From Ilyomonas sp965214235 (GTDB taxonomy: Bacteria > Bacteroidota > Bacteroidia > Chitinophagales > Chitinophagaceae), in NCBI GenBank assembly GCA_965214235.1, contig CBDCBH010000002.1, positions 930,001-994,000 on the forward strand: a DNA stretch of 64,000 bases, given 5' to 3'. Numbering within the stretch: the first letter of the stretch is position 1; each line of letters starts with the position of its first letter. The position numbers and the translations under genes are program-made. Below the pieces are notes generated by a model. The model saw nothing but the letters and a program-made list of their open reading frames with translations. It made no database searches and had not been told where the DNA came from. Shown here piece after piece: positions 42,694 to 54,600 of this stretch.

Positions 42694-44100
42694 TTAGTTT
42701 ATACTTGCCATTTTTTTTTCGGTTACTAAATATTCAATTTGATGAAACCATTTTGTGCCTTGCAAACTATCTGCTAAAATGGGCACCGTTAAACCATAAT
42801 CTTTTACGGTTGCTTTTTCTAATGAAAGATATTTGGGATGCAATCCCCAATTCAAAATATTCACCGTATCCTGCTTATCAACATCAATCAGCGATTCGCT
42901 TACCAGTGTTATTAAACACTTTGTAAGCGCTTGCTTCAACTCACGTTCTTCTCTTATATTTCTTAGTTCATTAATTGCATTCAGTAAGGTTTCTTTTTGT
43001 ACAGGACAGATTTTTGAAATCAAAATATCGCCTTCTTTATTGTACCGTTTGTTTTTGTATTCATACACATTTATCAACAGATTCAAATCATCAGGATGCG
43101 ACCAATCTAACTGTCCTCTAAAAAATTTTTCGATATAACCCGGCGGGTTGCCTTTAAAAATAACAGGTATGTTTCTTTTTGATAATTGAATATAATACAA
43201 AGCCACTTCTAAACTTTCAACCGGCCACTCTAAATTTTTTACAATCATAAAATTGCAATGCCCTTTTTGCGAGTGAACAACACCATTTAACAGCAAAGCA
43301 GCGGCTTCTTTTGCATTTTGCGCCGTAACATATTTGCCTGGCGAATGGATGGCGATGTAATTGCTCAACCGGCTGTCGGCTTCCAGCTCATCATTCATCA
43401 GGCTGTTATCAATGATGTGTGTAAATCTTGCCATCGAATACAACACGCTTCCGGTTCTTGCAAACACATCAAAAATATACTCGCAAAACTTTTTTGTTTG
43501 CGCATACACTTCGTTGGTAAAATACCGGCTGGCTTTGCCGGTTGATGAAAAAATACATTGTTGTACACTGCTTGTTTTTTCGCAAGCTGTTGCAATGTTG
43601 AACGTGCCGATAACATTGGTTTGAAATGCATCGTAAGCATTGCGTTCGGCGTAACCTGGACTTCTTTGGGCGGCAGTATGAAAAACAAATTGTGGTTGAA
43701 ATTGTTCAAATAATTTCAATACTTCTTTTTCATTCCGGATATCGCAAACAACAGTGGTAACTCTTGCATCTGCAAAATAATTTGGCAAGGCTGCGTTTAC
43801 ATCCAAAACAACAATTTGCTTTATATCAAACTTCAACAATTCATTTACTAATATCGATCCTACACAACCTAATCCGCCTGTAACAATACAAACACTGTTT
43901 TGTAATTGTTGATTGATAGGTTGAAACGGAAGATTTATCTTTCTGCCCAATGAAGGTTCAAACGGATTTTGATCCAACCTGCCTTGCGCCGCATATACAT
44001 CAATCAATTGTTTAGTAAGATGAGTGAGTTCGGTAAATGCATCTTGTTGCTGAACGTTAGAAGACAATTGCCATATACGTTTGTAAAGATCTTCGGTCAT
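42694..44100 (-). CDS. NAD(P)-dependent nucleotide-sugar epimerase/dehydratase-like protein
   Basis: 468 aa. Extended short-chain dehydrogenase fold: TGGLGCVGS nucleotide loop (74-82), DIRNEKEV after the second strand, SST (185-187) and the catalytic pair in YAQTK (Tyr199, Lys203). Resembles Polysacc_synt_2 and CapD/FlaA1 enzymes acting on UDP sugars. About 65 extra N-terminal residues and 170 C-terminal residues are helical and unrecognised. First gene of the run with the sulfur-carrier genes, which is unusual. Confidence 0.8.
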   Translation of the reverse strand: MTEDLYKRIWQLSSNVQQQDAFTELTHLTKQLIDVYAAQGRLDQNPFEPSLGRKINLPFQPINQQLQNSVCIVTGGLGCVGSILVNELLKFDIKQIVVLDVNAALPNYFADARVTTVVCDIRNEKEVLKLFEQFQPQFVFHTAAQRSPGYAERNAYDAFQTNVIGTFNIATACEKTSSVQQCIFSSTGKASRYFTNEVYAQTKKFCEYIFDVFARTGSVLYSMARFTHIIDNSLMNDELEADSRLSNYIAIHSPGKYVTAQNAKEAAALLLNGVVHSQKGHCNFMIVKNLEWPVESLEVALYYIQLSKRNIPVIFKGNPPGYIEKFFRGQLDWSHPDDLNLLINVYEYKNKRYNKEGDILISKICPVQKETLLNAINELRNIREERELKQALTKCLITLVSESLIDVDKQDTVNILNWGLHPKYLSLEKATVKDYGLTVPILADSLQGTKWFHQIEYLVTEKKMASIN

Positions 44101-44349
44101 GTTTAAGTGGTTGTCAATTTCTTTTCGATAAAATATACATCAGCAGAAACGTATTTTATCGGAAAACGGTAACGGGTTTCAGTTAAGCACATCATATTTA
44201 ACAGCTACTAATTTATTTTTGGTTTTACTTTTTTTAATGCTTTAAATATTTATCATGCAAATTACATCATTTCTTAATGAAAGAATAAAACCTGTTTTTT
44301 TCAATCTAATTTTAATTCTCATAAAAATACAAACTACAGTATTTAAAAA

Positions 44350-44375
44350 CGATGCCTCCTTAAAAAGAGGCATCG
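44350..44375 (-). terminator. Intrinsic terminator of the outer-membrane protein gene
   Basis: CGATGCCTC (44350-44358) pairs with GAGGCATCG (44367-44375) over 9 bp, loop 8 nt. On the - strand a run of T follows. It lies 28 bases after the stop of the gene at 44403. Confidence 0.8.
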
Positions 44376-44402
44376 CTGGTTTATTAACTGTTATTTTTTT
44401 AT

Positions 44403-45092
44403 TTAGAATTTGAATGCCAAACCACCGCTTGCGATGTATTTTCCGTAACCTGCTTCAATAAAAATCCCTGCCCGTGGTGTTAAATTAAATTTAGCTCCTA
44501 ATGAAACCTGATAAGCTAAAGCGCTCGGCACATCAATGCCATTGGTTTTACCGCCGGAAGCATCGGTATAACTTTGCGTCCAGTTATTAAATCCTATTGC
44601 TGTTCGCAAATAAGGAGATACCGCTCTGTTATAAGTTGGAAAATACGAAACTACATTCAGCATCAAACTCCAGCTTTCATATTTACCGGTAAGGTCGGGC
44701 GCATTTGTATTGTTGTTGTATGTGTAATACGGCTGGCTCACTTTGCCATAAGTTCCCATCACACCAATGCTCATAAAGCGACTGAACTGATAATCTAACG
44801 CACCTGTAAACGGACCAACCTGGTTAGTTGCATTGCCTTTATAAAGGTTATAAAATGTAGCAAAATTTTCTTTATCAAGATTGGGGAAACCATAGCCTAA
44901 GCTAACATTAACGCTGGGTTGAAACGGCGGCATTTGAGGTTGTTGCCTCGCCGGTCTGCGATACCCTCCTCTCATACGACCATAACCACCTCCATAACCA
45001 TAAGGTCTGCCAATAATAATACTTCCACCAAATTGCGCATCAGCAGCTATGCTTGCGGCTGCCAGCAACAATATCAAAACCACTTTTTTCAT
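44403..45092 (-). CDS. Outer-membrane beta-barrel protein
   Basis: 229 aa from Met at 45092 (MKKVVLILLLAAASIAADAQ signal peptide); the upstream frame to 45128 is probably not translated. A Gly/Tyr/Arg-rich segment (GRPYGYGGGYGRMRGGYRRP, about residues 19-38 of the mature start) precedes a barrel (VNVSLGYGFPNLDKENFA, FMSIGVMGTYGKV, AGIFIEAGYGKYIASGG) closing in FKF. Substrate unknown. The 292 bases downstream of the next gene show only an imperfect 12-bp inverted repeat. Confidence 0.8.
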   Translation of the reverse strand: MKKVVLILLLAAASIAADAQFGGSIIIGRPYGYGGGYGRMRGGYRRPARQQPQMPPFQPSVNVSLGYGFPNLDKENFATFYNLYKGNATNQVGPFTGALDYQFSRFMSIGVMGTYGKVSQPYYTYNNNTNAPDLTGKYESWSLMLNVVSYFPTYNRAVSPYLRTAIGFNNWTQSYTDASGGKTNGIDVPSALAYQVSLGAKFNLTPRAGIFIEAGYGKYIASGGLAFKF

Positions 45093-45384
45093 AAATGTAT
45101 TTTTTATAAAAGATGGATTTGCCTGCAAGAAGTTTAAAAAGTTTTTTATTTTAGGAAAGATTTGAATTACTGTTCTCTTGAAACAGATTTGTTATAAGCA
45201 TGATTTTTTTTGTTAAAGAAGAGAAACAGTAAAAACAATAACAAGCCCTGAACCCATTCTCCTAAAAAAACTCAAATACAGTAGAGGGTAGATGTAAAAA
45301 ATTGCTCCGATATGGAATAGCAAAAAAAACTCACACAATTCATAAAAAAAGTGCTGTAAATAATAACGTTTCATGTTGAGAATT

Positions 45385-48051
45385 TTATAACATAATATCT
45401 AAAATTCCAACCAGCTCGCTATCAGTTTTTATTAGCACTTCGCGGGCTTTACTACCAACATTTTTACCTACAATTCCGGCGGCTTCTAATTGATCCATCA
45501 AACGCCCGGCGCGGTTATAACCCAATTTCATTTTGCGTTGGATTAATGACGTGCTTCCAATTTGATTTGCCACAATTAATTTCGCTGCGTCTTCAAATAA
45601 AGGGTCTCTGTCGGCAGCATCAAATTCTTTACCGGCGAGTTCTTTTTCATCTTCAAATTCAGGCAAAAAATATTGCTCCGGAAAATTCTCCTGGTAGCCT
45701 ATAAACTCTGCAATTTTTTCTACTTCGGGCGTATCTACAAAAGCGCATTGCAGCCGCGTAATTTCACCATTATAACTGATCAGCATATCGCCTTTTCCAA
45801 TCAACTGTTCTGCGCCGCCTGTATCTAAAATAGTACGACTATCTATCTTACTGGAAACCTTAAACGCAATGCGTGCAGGGAAGTTGGCTTTTATAGTTCC
45901 GGTAATAATGTTCACTGAGGGACGTTGCGTTGCAATAATCAAATGAATACCTACCGCGCGGGCAAGCTGCGCAAGGCGCGCAATGGGCATTTCCACCTCT
46001 TTTCCGGCTGTCATAATTAAATCGGCAAACTCATCAACAACCAAAACAATAAATGGTAAAAATTGATGACCTTTTTGCGGATTCAGTCTTCGTTTTATAA
46101 ACTTTTCATTGTATTCTTTTATGTTACGGCAACCGGCTTCTTTCAACAAATCATAACGGTTGTCCATCTCAATACAAAGCGCATTTAAAGTGTATATTAC
46201 TTTCTTGGTATCGGTAATAATGGACTCTTCTTCGCCGGGCAATTTGGCAAGAAAATGTTTTTCAATTACACGATACAAACTCAACTCAACTTTCTTAGGA
46301 TCAACCAAAACAAACTTTAATTGCGAAGGATGTTTTTTATAAAGCAATGAAACCAGCAACGTATTAATACCAACCGATTTGCCTTGTCCGGTTGCGCCGG
46401 CCATTAGTAAATGCGGCATTGAAGCAAGATCAACAATAAAGTTTTCGTTGTCAATTTTTTTACCAATGGCAATTGGCAAGGAAAAGTTGTTGTTCTGAAA
46501 TTTTTCAGATGCCAGTAACGTTTTCATGCTTACCACAGTTTTACGAACGTTGGGCACTTCAATACCAATGGTTCCTTTGCCAGGAATGGGCGCAATAATG
46601 CGAATGCCAAGCGCAGCAAGGCTTAGCGCAATATCATCTTCTAAATTTTTTATTCGGCTGATGCGCACACCCGGCGCAGGTACAATTTCATACAAGGTAA
46701 CGGTGGGTCCAACGGTTGCCGCAATGCGCTGTATATCAATATCATAATTTTTCAGGGTTTCAATAATCTGGTTTTTATTCGCTTCCAGTTCTTCCGCATC
46801 ATGCACAATTTTTTCACTGCCATGGGTTTCTAATAAATCTAACGTTGGATATTTATAATCTTTTACATCCAGCAACGGATCGTACTCGGTTTTTAAGTTT
46901 GCAGAAGATTGTTTTACGAGCGAAGCGGCAACCGATTCTTCAGCCGTTTCGTTATCCAGCACTTCTTTTATTTCTAAAGACGGCTGTTCGACAGAGGTTT
47001 TCTTTTGTTCTTGTTTTATACCCATTTGTTTTGCCACAGGCTGATACAAAGCAGGCAAATCATCCACTTCAAAATCGGCATCGCCGGCATACAAATCGTT
47101 TACAATAAATTCTGGCTTGTTGTTGTCAAACGCTGTGTTAGCAAGCGTTTCATTAACTTTATCTTCAGGTAAAACAAAAGCTTCTTTCTTTATTTCTCCT
47201 TTTGTATTTGCTTGTTTTTCGGTTAAAACAAAGTGGTGTAAATCATCATTCGCATCGGTTTGTTTTGGCATCATTACCGTAATGCCCTTGCCATTGGGTT
47301 TTATGCTATTGGAAGTTTCAATTTCTTTTTCGTGTGCTAAAACGATAGGTTGACCCGCGTTTTCTTTTGCATCATTTTCATTTATAAAAGATGATGAATT
47401 TATATCTTCTGCAACTTTCTTTTTGCGTTCGGGCAACCTGAATGTTGGATTGAAGCGCCATATTGCATAAGATAAAGCCGCGAACGAAAGCAACAGAGCG
47501 GTTCCTACATTGCCAATCCATTTTACCAGCCATTGCTCCATCAGCTCTCCTACCGCTCCGCCATACGAAAAGCCTGCACCGCTTGTAAAAAAGGAAAGCG
47601 TTACACTCACAACAAGCAAACCCACCAGCATGTATTTTATGTTCCGAAGCAAGCTAAACACCTTCTTTTCAAATAATAAATTAACGCCTGCAATAAAAAA
47701 GAAAGTGCAGAAAAAATAAGCCGCTAATCCAAAGCCATAAAACATGCAGTTGTGCGCAATGTAAGCGCCCATCACGCCTAATAAATTATTAACCTGAACA
47801 TCGGTAGTGCTGAAAATTTTTACACCAAACTGCTGCACTTTGTCCTGGTCTTCCTGCCAGGTAAAAAAGTAAGATGTAAAAGAGATGAACAAAAACAAAC
47901 AGATAAGTAAGCTGATTGTGCCCCCGATTTTACGCGTACGATCGTCCTTTGCAACTTCATGCAACGTTACCTGCGCTTGTTTATCGGGAGATAATTCTTC
48001 CGGCTTGGGTTCAGCCGGGGCTTTTTTATTTAGTCGGTTCGCCATAATCAA
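45385..48051 (-). CDS. ftsK: DNA translocase FtsK
   Basis: 888 aa. Four N-terminal membrane helices (about residues 40-200), an acidic linker (200-430), then the motor: RISRIKNLEDDIALSLAALG, Walker A GATGQGKSVG (about 552), DPKKVELSLY, Walker B VVDEFADLIM (about 670) and RPSVNIITGTIKANFPARIAF. The gamma winged-helix tail (SLIQRKMKLGYNRAGRLMDQLE) recognises polar chromosome sequences. Couples septation with chromosome segregation. Alternative start at Met3 (48045). Confidence 0.96.
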   Translation of the reverse strand: MIMANRLNKKAPAEPKPEELSPDKQAQVTLHEVAKDDRTRKIGGTISLLICLFLFISFTSYFFTWQEDQDKVQQFGVKIFSTTDVQVNNLLGVMGAYIAHNCMFYGFGLAAYFFCTFFFIAGVNLLFEKKVFSLLRNIKYMLVGLLVVSVTLSFFTSGAGFSYGGAVGELMEQWLVKWIGNVGTALLLSFAALSYAIWRFNPTFRLPERKKKVAEDINSSSFINENDAKENAGQPIVLAHEKEIETSNSIKPNGKGITVMMPKQTDANDDLHHFVLTEKQANTKGEIKKEAFVLPEDKVNETLANTAFDNNKPEFIVNDLYAGDADFEVDDLPALYQPVAKQMGIKQEQKKTSVEQPSLEIKEVLDNETAEESVAASLVKQSSANLKTEYDPLLDVKDYKYPTLDLLETHGSEKIVHDAEELEANKNQIIETLKNYDIDIQRIAATVGPTVTLYEIVPAPGVRISRIKNLEDDIALSLAALGIRIIAPIPGKGTIGIEVPNVRKTVVSMKTLLASEKFQNNNFSLPIAIGKKIDNENFIVDLASMPHLLMAGATGQGKSVGINTLLVSLLYKKHPSQLKFVLVDPKKVELSLYRVIEKHFLAKLPGEEESIITDTKKVIYTLNALCIEMDNRYDLLKEAGCRNIKEYNEKFIKRRLNPQKGHQFLPFIVLVVDEFADLIMTAGKEVEMPIARLAQLARAVGIHLIIATQRPSVNIITGTIKANFPARIAFKVSSKIDSRTILDTGGAEQLIGKGDMLISYNGEITRLQCAFVDTPEVEKIAEFIGYQENFPEQYFLPEFEDEKELAGKEFDAADRDPLFEDAAKLIVANQIGSTSLIQRKMKLGYNRAGRLMDQLEAAGIVGKNVGSKAREVLIKTDSELVGILDIML

Positions 48052-48200
48052 TAGTCGTGGTTCACAAACCTACTTCATTAACGAAGGTTTGCTTACTATC
48101 TGTATAAAGTTTCAACATAAAAAAACAACACACATTTTTAATTGCAAACAAAAAACAAAGGGACTTTGGTAAAAAAGCAGGTTTGTTTTTAATCCGAAAT

Positions 48201-48431
48201 TTAGTAACCCGGACGGTTGAGGTACAAATAAAAAATGAGATAGATGGCAAGAACAATACAAAGAACGATGTAAAAAATATAATTTCTTCTGCGGTCAATA
48301 ATTTCAGAAACACGACCTGTGTGCCTGATTTTATACAGTCGACTTTTGTTTTTTAAGGCAAGCCAAAGAAAAAAAATGATGAGGATTCCAATTCCATAAG
48401 GGATGAGTTTTTCAAATAAATCTAACACCAT
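48201..48431 (-). CDS. Small two-helix membrane protein
   Basis: 76 aa: helix 1 LIPYGIGILIIFFLWLALK, a basic loop KNKSRLYKIRHTGRVSEIIDRRR and helix 2 NYIFYIVLCIVLAIYLIFYLYL. Lies between sprA and ftsK on the same strand. No family recognised. Composition and ribosome-site context support a real gene. Confidence 0.65.
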   Translation of the reverse strand: MVLDLFEKLIPYGIGILIIFFLWLALKNKSRLYKIRHTGRVSEIIDRRRNYIFYIVLCIVLAIYLIFYLYLNRPGY

Positions 48432-48674
48432 TTTTTGCAGCGGTTGTTAAATGAGGGATTAAAAGATAATATCATAACGTTTATCAGCGTAACCGTTTTG
48501 CAGCAAATAAAAACTAACCTCTTAAATGAATCATTAGTATTAGCAAGCAATTCGTTATTAAAAAACGTAAAAACAAAAGTATTGGTTTTGGATTGTTATT
48601 TTAATCAATACTTTTTTCTGCCAAAAATTTATTTATAAATAGCTTTTAGTGAATATTAGTTTTGAAATTAAGTC

Positions 48675-51600
48675 TTATTGAGCCAGTGAAATTCGTATTT
48701 GTAAACCCGCCCTGGTATTGGTAATTGGCGCCGATGTTGAAATATAAGGAATGGTTCGTTGCTGATCAAAATACAATTGTAAATTAATGCGGTTGCTTAA
48801 CACATAATCTATGGAAGGCTGTATGCTGATTACTTTTTGCCCACCCGTGCTGTAAGCCGTCGCAAAGTCAATGCGGCTATTGCTTTGCGCATCATCCCGT
48901 ATTGAAAAATCAAGGCGGATGTTTAAATCGTTACCGGTCCCGTTTTTCTGTGCGTTCAACTTTTTAAAGCCAGGAATTTTAAAAGGTGGATTCACATTTT
49001 TCTTTCGGATGCTCATGCCAAAAACAAGTTCTTTGCTGTTTACTTCACTTAACTGGTAATCTACCAAACTTAAACTTAATTGGCGGCTTCGCTTGTACTG
49101 AAAATTAATATTGGTTTGATTAATTGTTGTTATATCAAATCCGATCAGCGGATTGAATTGTTCAGAAATAGTAAGATTAGGAATAAGGAAGAATGGCACA
49201 AAGTTGCCCGATGTTTGATCTATAAATCCCGGCGTTCCGTAATGCAGCGGATCGTAAAAATTAAGTGCGCTGTTAAAGCTGTTCATGCTCAATTGCGCAT
49301 TGTATCCATGCGTTACCGATATGTTGGAAAAGATACTTGCCAGCGCCGGAATTTTTGATAAACCAGTGTACGTTACCCGCCAGTTAGGCAACGGTTTAAT
49401 ACCAGCGAAGGGATTTGTTTTTATGTTAGAATTGTTTTGACTGATTAATGAAACACTATTAGGACTTTTGCCCGTGTAGGCCGCTATAAAAGCAGGTATC
49501 AAAACATCCTGCGAGTTACGCCCATAGCCGGTGGCAAAACCATCAGCTTCGGTGCCGCCGGTATAATATTTATTATTGCCTGCCAACCGCCTGGAAACGA
49601 TAGTTCGGTAACTTTCAAACTTAGTAAATGTGCTTGAAATCTCTGACGGGTTGTGTTTGGTAAACAGGGTTTGAAAACTAATGTACGATACATTAAAACC
49701 ACCGGTTGCATACGGACTTAAATGTCCGAAATGATTGCCTGTTCCAGTAGTATCTTTAAACAATTCAGTATAATCTTTACTGAATGTTTTATCGATATTT
49801 ACATCAATTATAAATTCATGAATCGGCTCTAATTGTACGGTGAGGCTCATGCGTTGGTCAAACGTTTGCCGGTACAATAAATTAAAAGTTGAGTCTTTTG
49901 TTATCACTCCCTGCGCCGCCTTTTTATTCAGCCAGTTACTGTCGGGTTGTCGCCCGAAAACATAATCCAGGCCTGGCTGCATATTTTTAAAATTGTTGCC
50001 CAAAATATGCGAAGTATCGGTATAGCCGGGTACGCGGCTACTGTAACCTTCACTGTAATTTACCGATGCCCGTTTTACCATTGTTAGCAACCTGCCAGCC
50101 GTTTTTTCTAACCCGCCAATTTCCTGCGGCTCGTTTAAACTCGCCTGCCGTGCGGCTTTGCGAACGTCACGCTTTTGTCTGCGCCAGTTTCGTAAGGCAT
50201 CTTTCTTTTCTTTTCCTTTTAAATCTTTTACAACATCGGCTCGTGTGCGCTGGCTGCTGTCAATTGTTTTTTGCTGACTGTTTTGGTTAGATGGTGTTCG
50301 TTTTGGCGCCTTTGGCGATGATGGTATGTTGAAGGAATTTAGCAGCTTTGATTTTGCATACAATCTTGTAAAATCAAACTCGCCGTTCAAACTGTTTTGC
50401 TGACCATTTTCTAATGTGTTTCCTAAGTTTACCGCAAGCAAGCTGGAGCCTATCCAATTATAATTGGTTGCATAATTGTAACGCGCCGTAATCCAATCGG
50501 CAAACGGCAATTTGCTTAATGGTAAATTATAACTTACGCTTGCCCTTTGCTGATACAAAGTGTTGCGCCCGCCCTTCAAAAAATTATGAAGTACACTATC
50601 GCGCTTTTCTTTTGTATCTATTCTTCCGTATGGCTCATCAACGCGCGCAAAATTGGTGGCATTAAAATCAAAGTTCACGCTTCGTGTTAAGTCCCAGCGT
50701 GCGTTGTAATATCTGTCAAACGTAAAATACTTGTCATAAGTGGTATCAACGCGTTCAATTTTAGTATCGCCAACATTTACAATGCGTGGTATATATTGCC
50801 CGAACTGCCTGTTTATATCAGCACGGAAACTCAATAAAGAAGGGTTTAAATTAAAATTAAAATCGCGGGCAAACGCCAACCAGGCGCTTTTGTTTTTAAT
50901 CAACTTTTTAAATGGTTCTTTGTAATGCGACTGGCTGTTGTAGGTGTAACCAAATCCGCCACGTTGCCTTGTTATTTTATTTTCTTCAATAATGGGCGTA
51001 CTCTGCAAGGTTTGTGTAAAAGAATAACTGAAATCGAAATTGCTTAAGCTCCAAAGCTTCGGCTTTAGCCTTGGTTGCGCAAGGCGAATATTTGTAAAGT
51101 TGAGTGTTTTGATTGTGGTTTGATCGAGGGCGGAATTGCGGAGAGAATCTTTGTTTTTTGTAATTCCAAGTTTGTATTTGTATTTTATATCGAGATCATA
51201 AGGATCGTACTCGGGCGTTAAAATTGTTTTATTCAAACTTGCATATACAGGTATGGTAATACCCAGTTTTTTTGGCAACAATTTACCGGCATCAATATTT
51301 ATTGCAGCATCATATTGCAGCATGTTGTTTTTAGCCCTGTCGTTTACGCGTTGCTCAAGTCCGCCCCAGCCTTCTGAGTAAGTGTTTGCCGACATTGATA
51401 AGATACCTAAATCGGCAAGTTGCATATCCACTCTAGCCAAAGCCGCATGTCCGCCTTTTTCATTTAGTTCCGACAAGCGAAGTTCATCTACCCAAACTTC
51501 AGTGTTTATGGCAGTGGTGTTGCCATTGGTTTTAGGGTTTTGAACAGCAATTAAAAATCCGCTCACTTCTCCTAAATTTGGGTTACCTAAAATCGAAAAT

Positions 51601-54600
51601 GTACGACTGCCTATTTGTTCGCGATAGATTGTACCTAAGTTGGCGTTTGCATTGGAATTGCGATGCAGTTTTAAATTTATTAATTCACTCAATTCAAAAT
51701 CCAAACTGTTGGAATCTGGCCAGATTTTATTTGGATCAGATATGCCAAAGCGGGTTACCTGAAGTGGGATTGTTATTTCGTAATAGTTGTTCAGAAAGTC
51801 TTGTCCTATGCGGATAACAGCGTTTACTTGTCCATTCTGCAAATTATCAATGCCCAACGATTCTGCATGAATGAACATAGACAATTTTCCATATTGCCGC
51901 ATGTCAAGATTTAAAGTTTTAAACACAGCGCGAGATTCGCCGACGGGCAAATTGCGAACGCGCAAACTCATAGATTGTTCGTTTTGCAATAGGTTGATTC
52001 CGTTGTTACTTAACGATTGTACGCGCAAAATTCCCGGAGGTATTTTATACTGAATAGGTGTGCGTGAACTGTTCTCTTCCAGGTTTACTGCAAGTACATC
52101 AAATGTTGTGTTGTTGTTGGCTGGCAACTGCGTGTAAGAACCTGTTGTATCTAATTCATAAGTAAAATTTCGCCATTGGTTGCGAACCAAATCAAGCGAT
52201 GCAAAACGCATTACCACCGAATCTTCAAAACCGGTTAAATACATGCGCACAAAACGAATGGATTTAAAATCAGGAATGTTTCCAATTTTTTCTGAAAACT
52301 GGTCAATGGGAACTCTGAACAAATACCAGTTTTCGGCTGCAGTGGTGCCATTGGCAAGTTTGGGCGTAATTATTCTTTTATCAGTAATGTACTTTGTTAA
52401 ACCCACGTCCATACCCGGTTTGATGTCTATTTCATATTCATAGTATTCTTCCGTTTCATTCAATGTATTGTCTCTGTTTAAATCTTCGTTATCAGGATAC
52501 AGAGTGGCGGCAGACGAATACACTGAACTGGCAGATGCAACAGGCGAATTGCCTTGCTGATTGTTGTAAAACTTATACCTTCCTAAAATGCCAACATTTG
52601 CAGCATCATAATGTGAATCGCGATACCAAACATAGTTATCATAAGAAGGGTCTTGAATGGCGCGTTGATAAAAAGGTGAAGCCGTTCCGAAATTGGTTAC
52701 AATCTGCGCCAAATAATCGCTTCTCACAATCCTTTCCGAATCGTCGGTTAAACCATCAAAGCCAACATCCTGATATGAGCGGTCTTCAGGATTGTTACTG
52801 AAAGCATTGGTTACCTGAATAGGATTAATAGGCGTTTTACCCCAAACCGAAGTATTATCAACCGAAGCTGGTTGAGTTGGCGCATTTAAACCATTTTCAT
52901 AAAATCGCCTGCCATCTTTCAAAATATCTTCACTTACATTTCCTAAATTAATAAACAATTTGCCGCCGGTACTGGTTGGTTTTTTAATGAAAGGATCTTG
53001 CATCCAAAATTCTATAAACTGAACATTGCCGGTTACAAAATCGGTTTGGTCGATGCTGCGCATGATGCCGCCAAAGCGTTTTTGCGGGTTCAGTAATTTG
53101 CCGGCAGCAGTAATTTCTGAAGGGTTGGTTTCGTAGTTATATTGACCAGGGTCGGTTGGGTAATAAGCCAAATCGAATGTTGTGCTTTGCACATCGGTGA
53201 TATTGGTAGTGCGTTGCGGAAACAATTCATTTGTATAAACTAATCGCACCTGCGGATCGCTCAACGCATTCAGGTCTCTTCGTAATGGGTTGCTTGGGCT
53301 GTTTTTATCTTGCAAAACAGGTTCAATATTATACCATGCCAGCCTTGCCCTGTTTTTACCATATACCAAACTGTTGCTTGAATCGGCTTCGGGAAATAAA
53401 TGATTGCCTGCCGGTGTTGATGCCATTGCCCAGGATACCAACGGATAGCGCAAATCAACATTACTGGTGCTGCCTTCAAAATCATCAATATAAATTAATC
53501 CATTGCCGCCTTTACCAATTTGCGGTGCATGACCGGGTTTTAAAACAGCAGCTTCGCCATACGCGTTAATGCTGCTTCGTGCTGTGGTGGTGTAAAAAGG
53601 AAGACGATCAAGCAGCCGCGTTAAACCTGGCAATTCAGATCGATAATTAAAATCAACACCATACATGGCATTGTTAATCGGGTCTTCGCCATAGTTCATC
53701 TTTGTAAAATACGGTCGCTCGCTAATGCGCTCCATTGTTCCGCCTAAGGATAGCTTTTTATTTACTGCATAATCGGCTCGGATACCAATAAAGCTACGTT
53801 GCTGCGTGCCATAAGTTGCATTGTTTTCAAAAGCTACATTTACAGGAACACCCGAATTAATGATTGCCTGGTTAATAATTTTTAAAGTACCTAAATTGTA
53901 ATCAACAATGTAATCGGTGTTTTCTAACAGGGTTTGTCCGCCTGCCGTTACCACAACAGAACCTTGCGGAATATTAAAACCGCCTAAATAAATATCGGTG
54001 TTGGAAGAACCTTTTACCGTGCCTTGCAATAAATAGCGGTTGAGGTTGGCATAGGTTTGCGCAATGGCTTTGATAGAATCGTAAAGTTGATAATAAAGAT
54101 ATTTCTGTTGTATATCTACAGGCTGGTCAAAGAACGCCGTTCGCTGCAAGTCTCTGCCGAAAGGCTCGAGAACCGGAAAAATGATTTTACCTTGTTGCGA
54201 TAACACCGTAAAACTATCCACATAATCATATTGACCATCCGGCTGCGGATCGTTTCGATTGTTTAACCTGTCTAAATTTAAAATCGACAATAGCGATTTG
54301 CCTGAAACCGTTGGGCTACTTTCCGGAAGATAGCGTTTTACACCACCACTCGGCTCCTGGTAAAAAACGTTCAATTTAAAATCTTGCTGACTTAAGCCTG
54401 TTAAATCTAACGAATACACGTTCTTCATCATCAAACCCCAGATAGGAAGGTTCACACGTTGCGAAGTGGCTTTCAATAATTTTAAAAACAAAACTTTTTG
54501 TATGCCTTTTGTTGAATCAACCGCAACATCCTGTGCAAATTCGCCAACCTGATAAACTCTGCCATTGTAAGAATACTGATAAGCAACCGCAAGCACTTCA

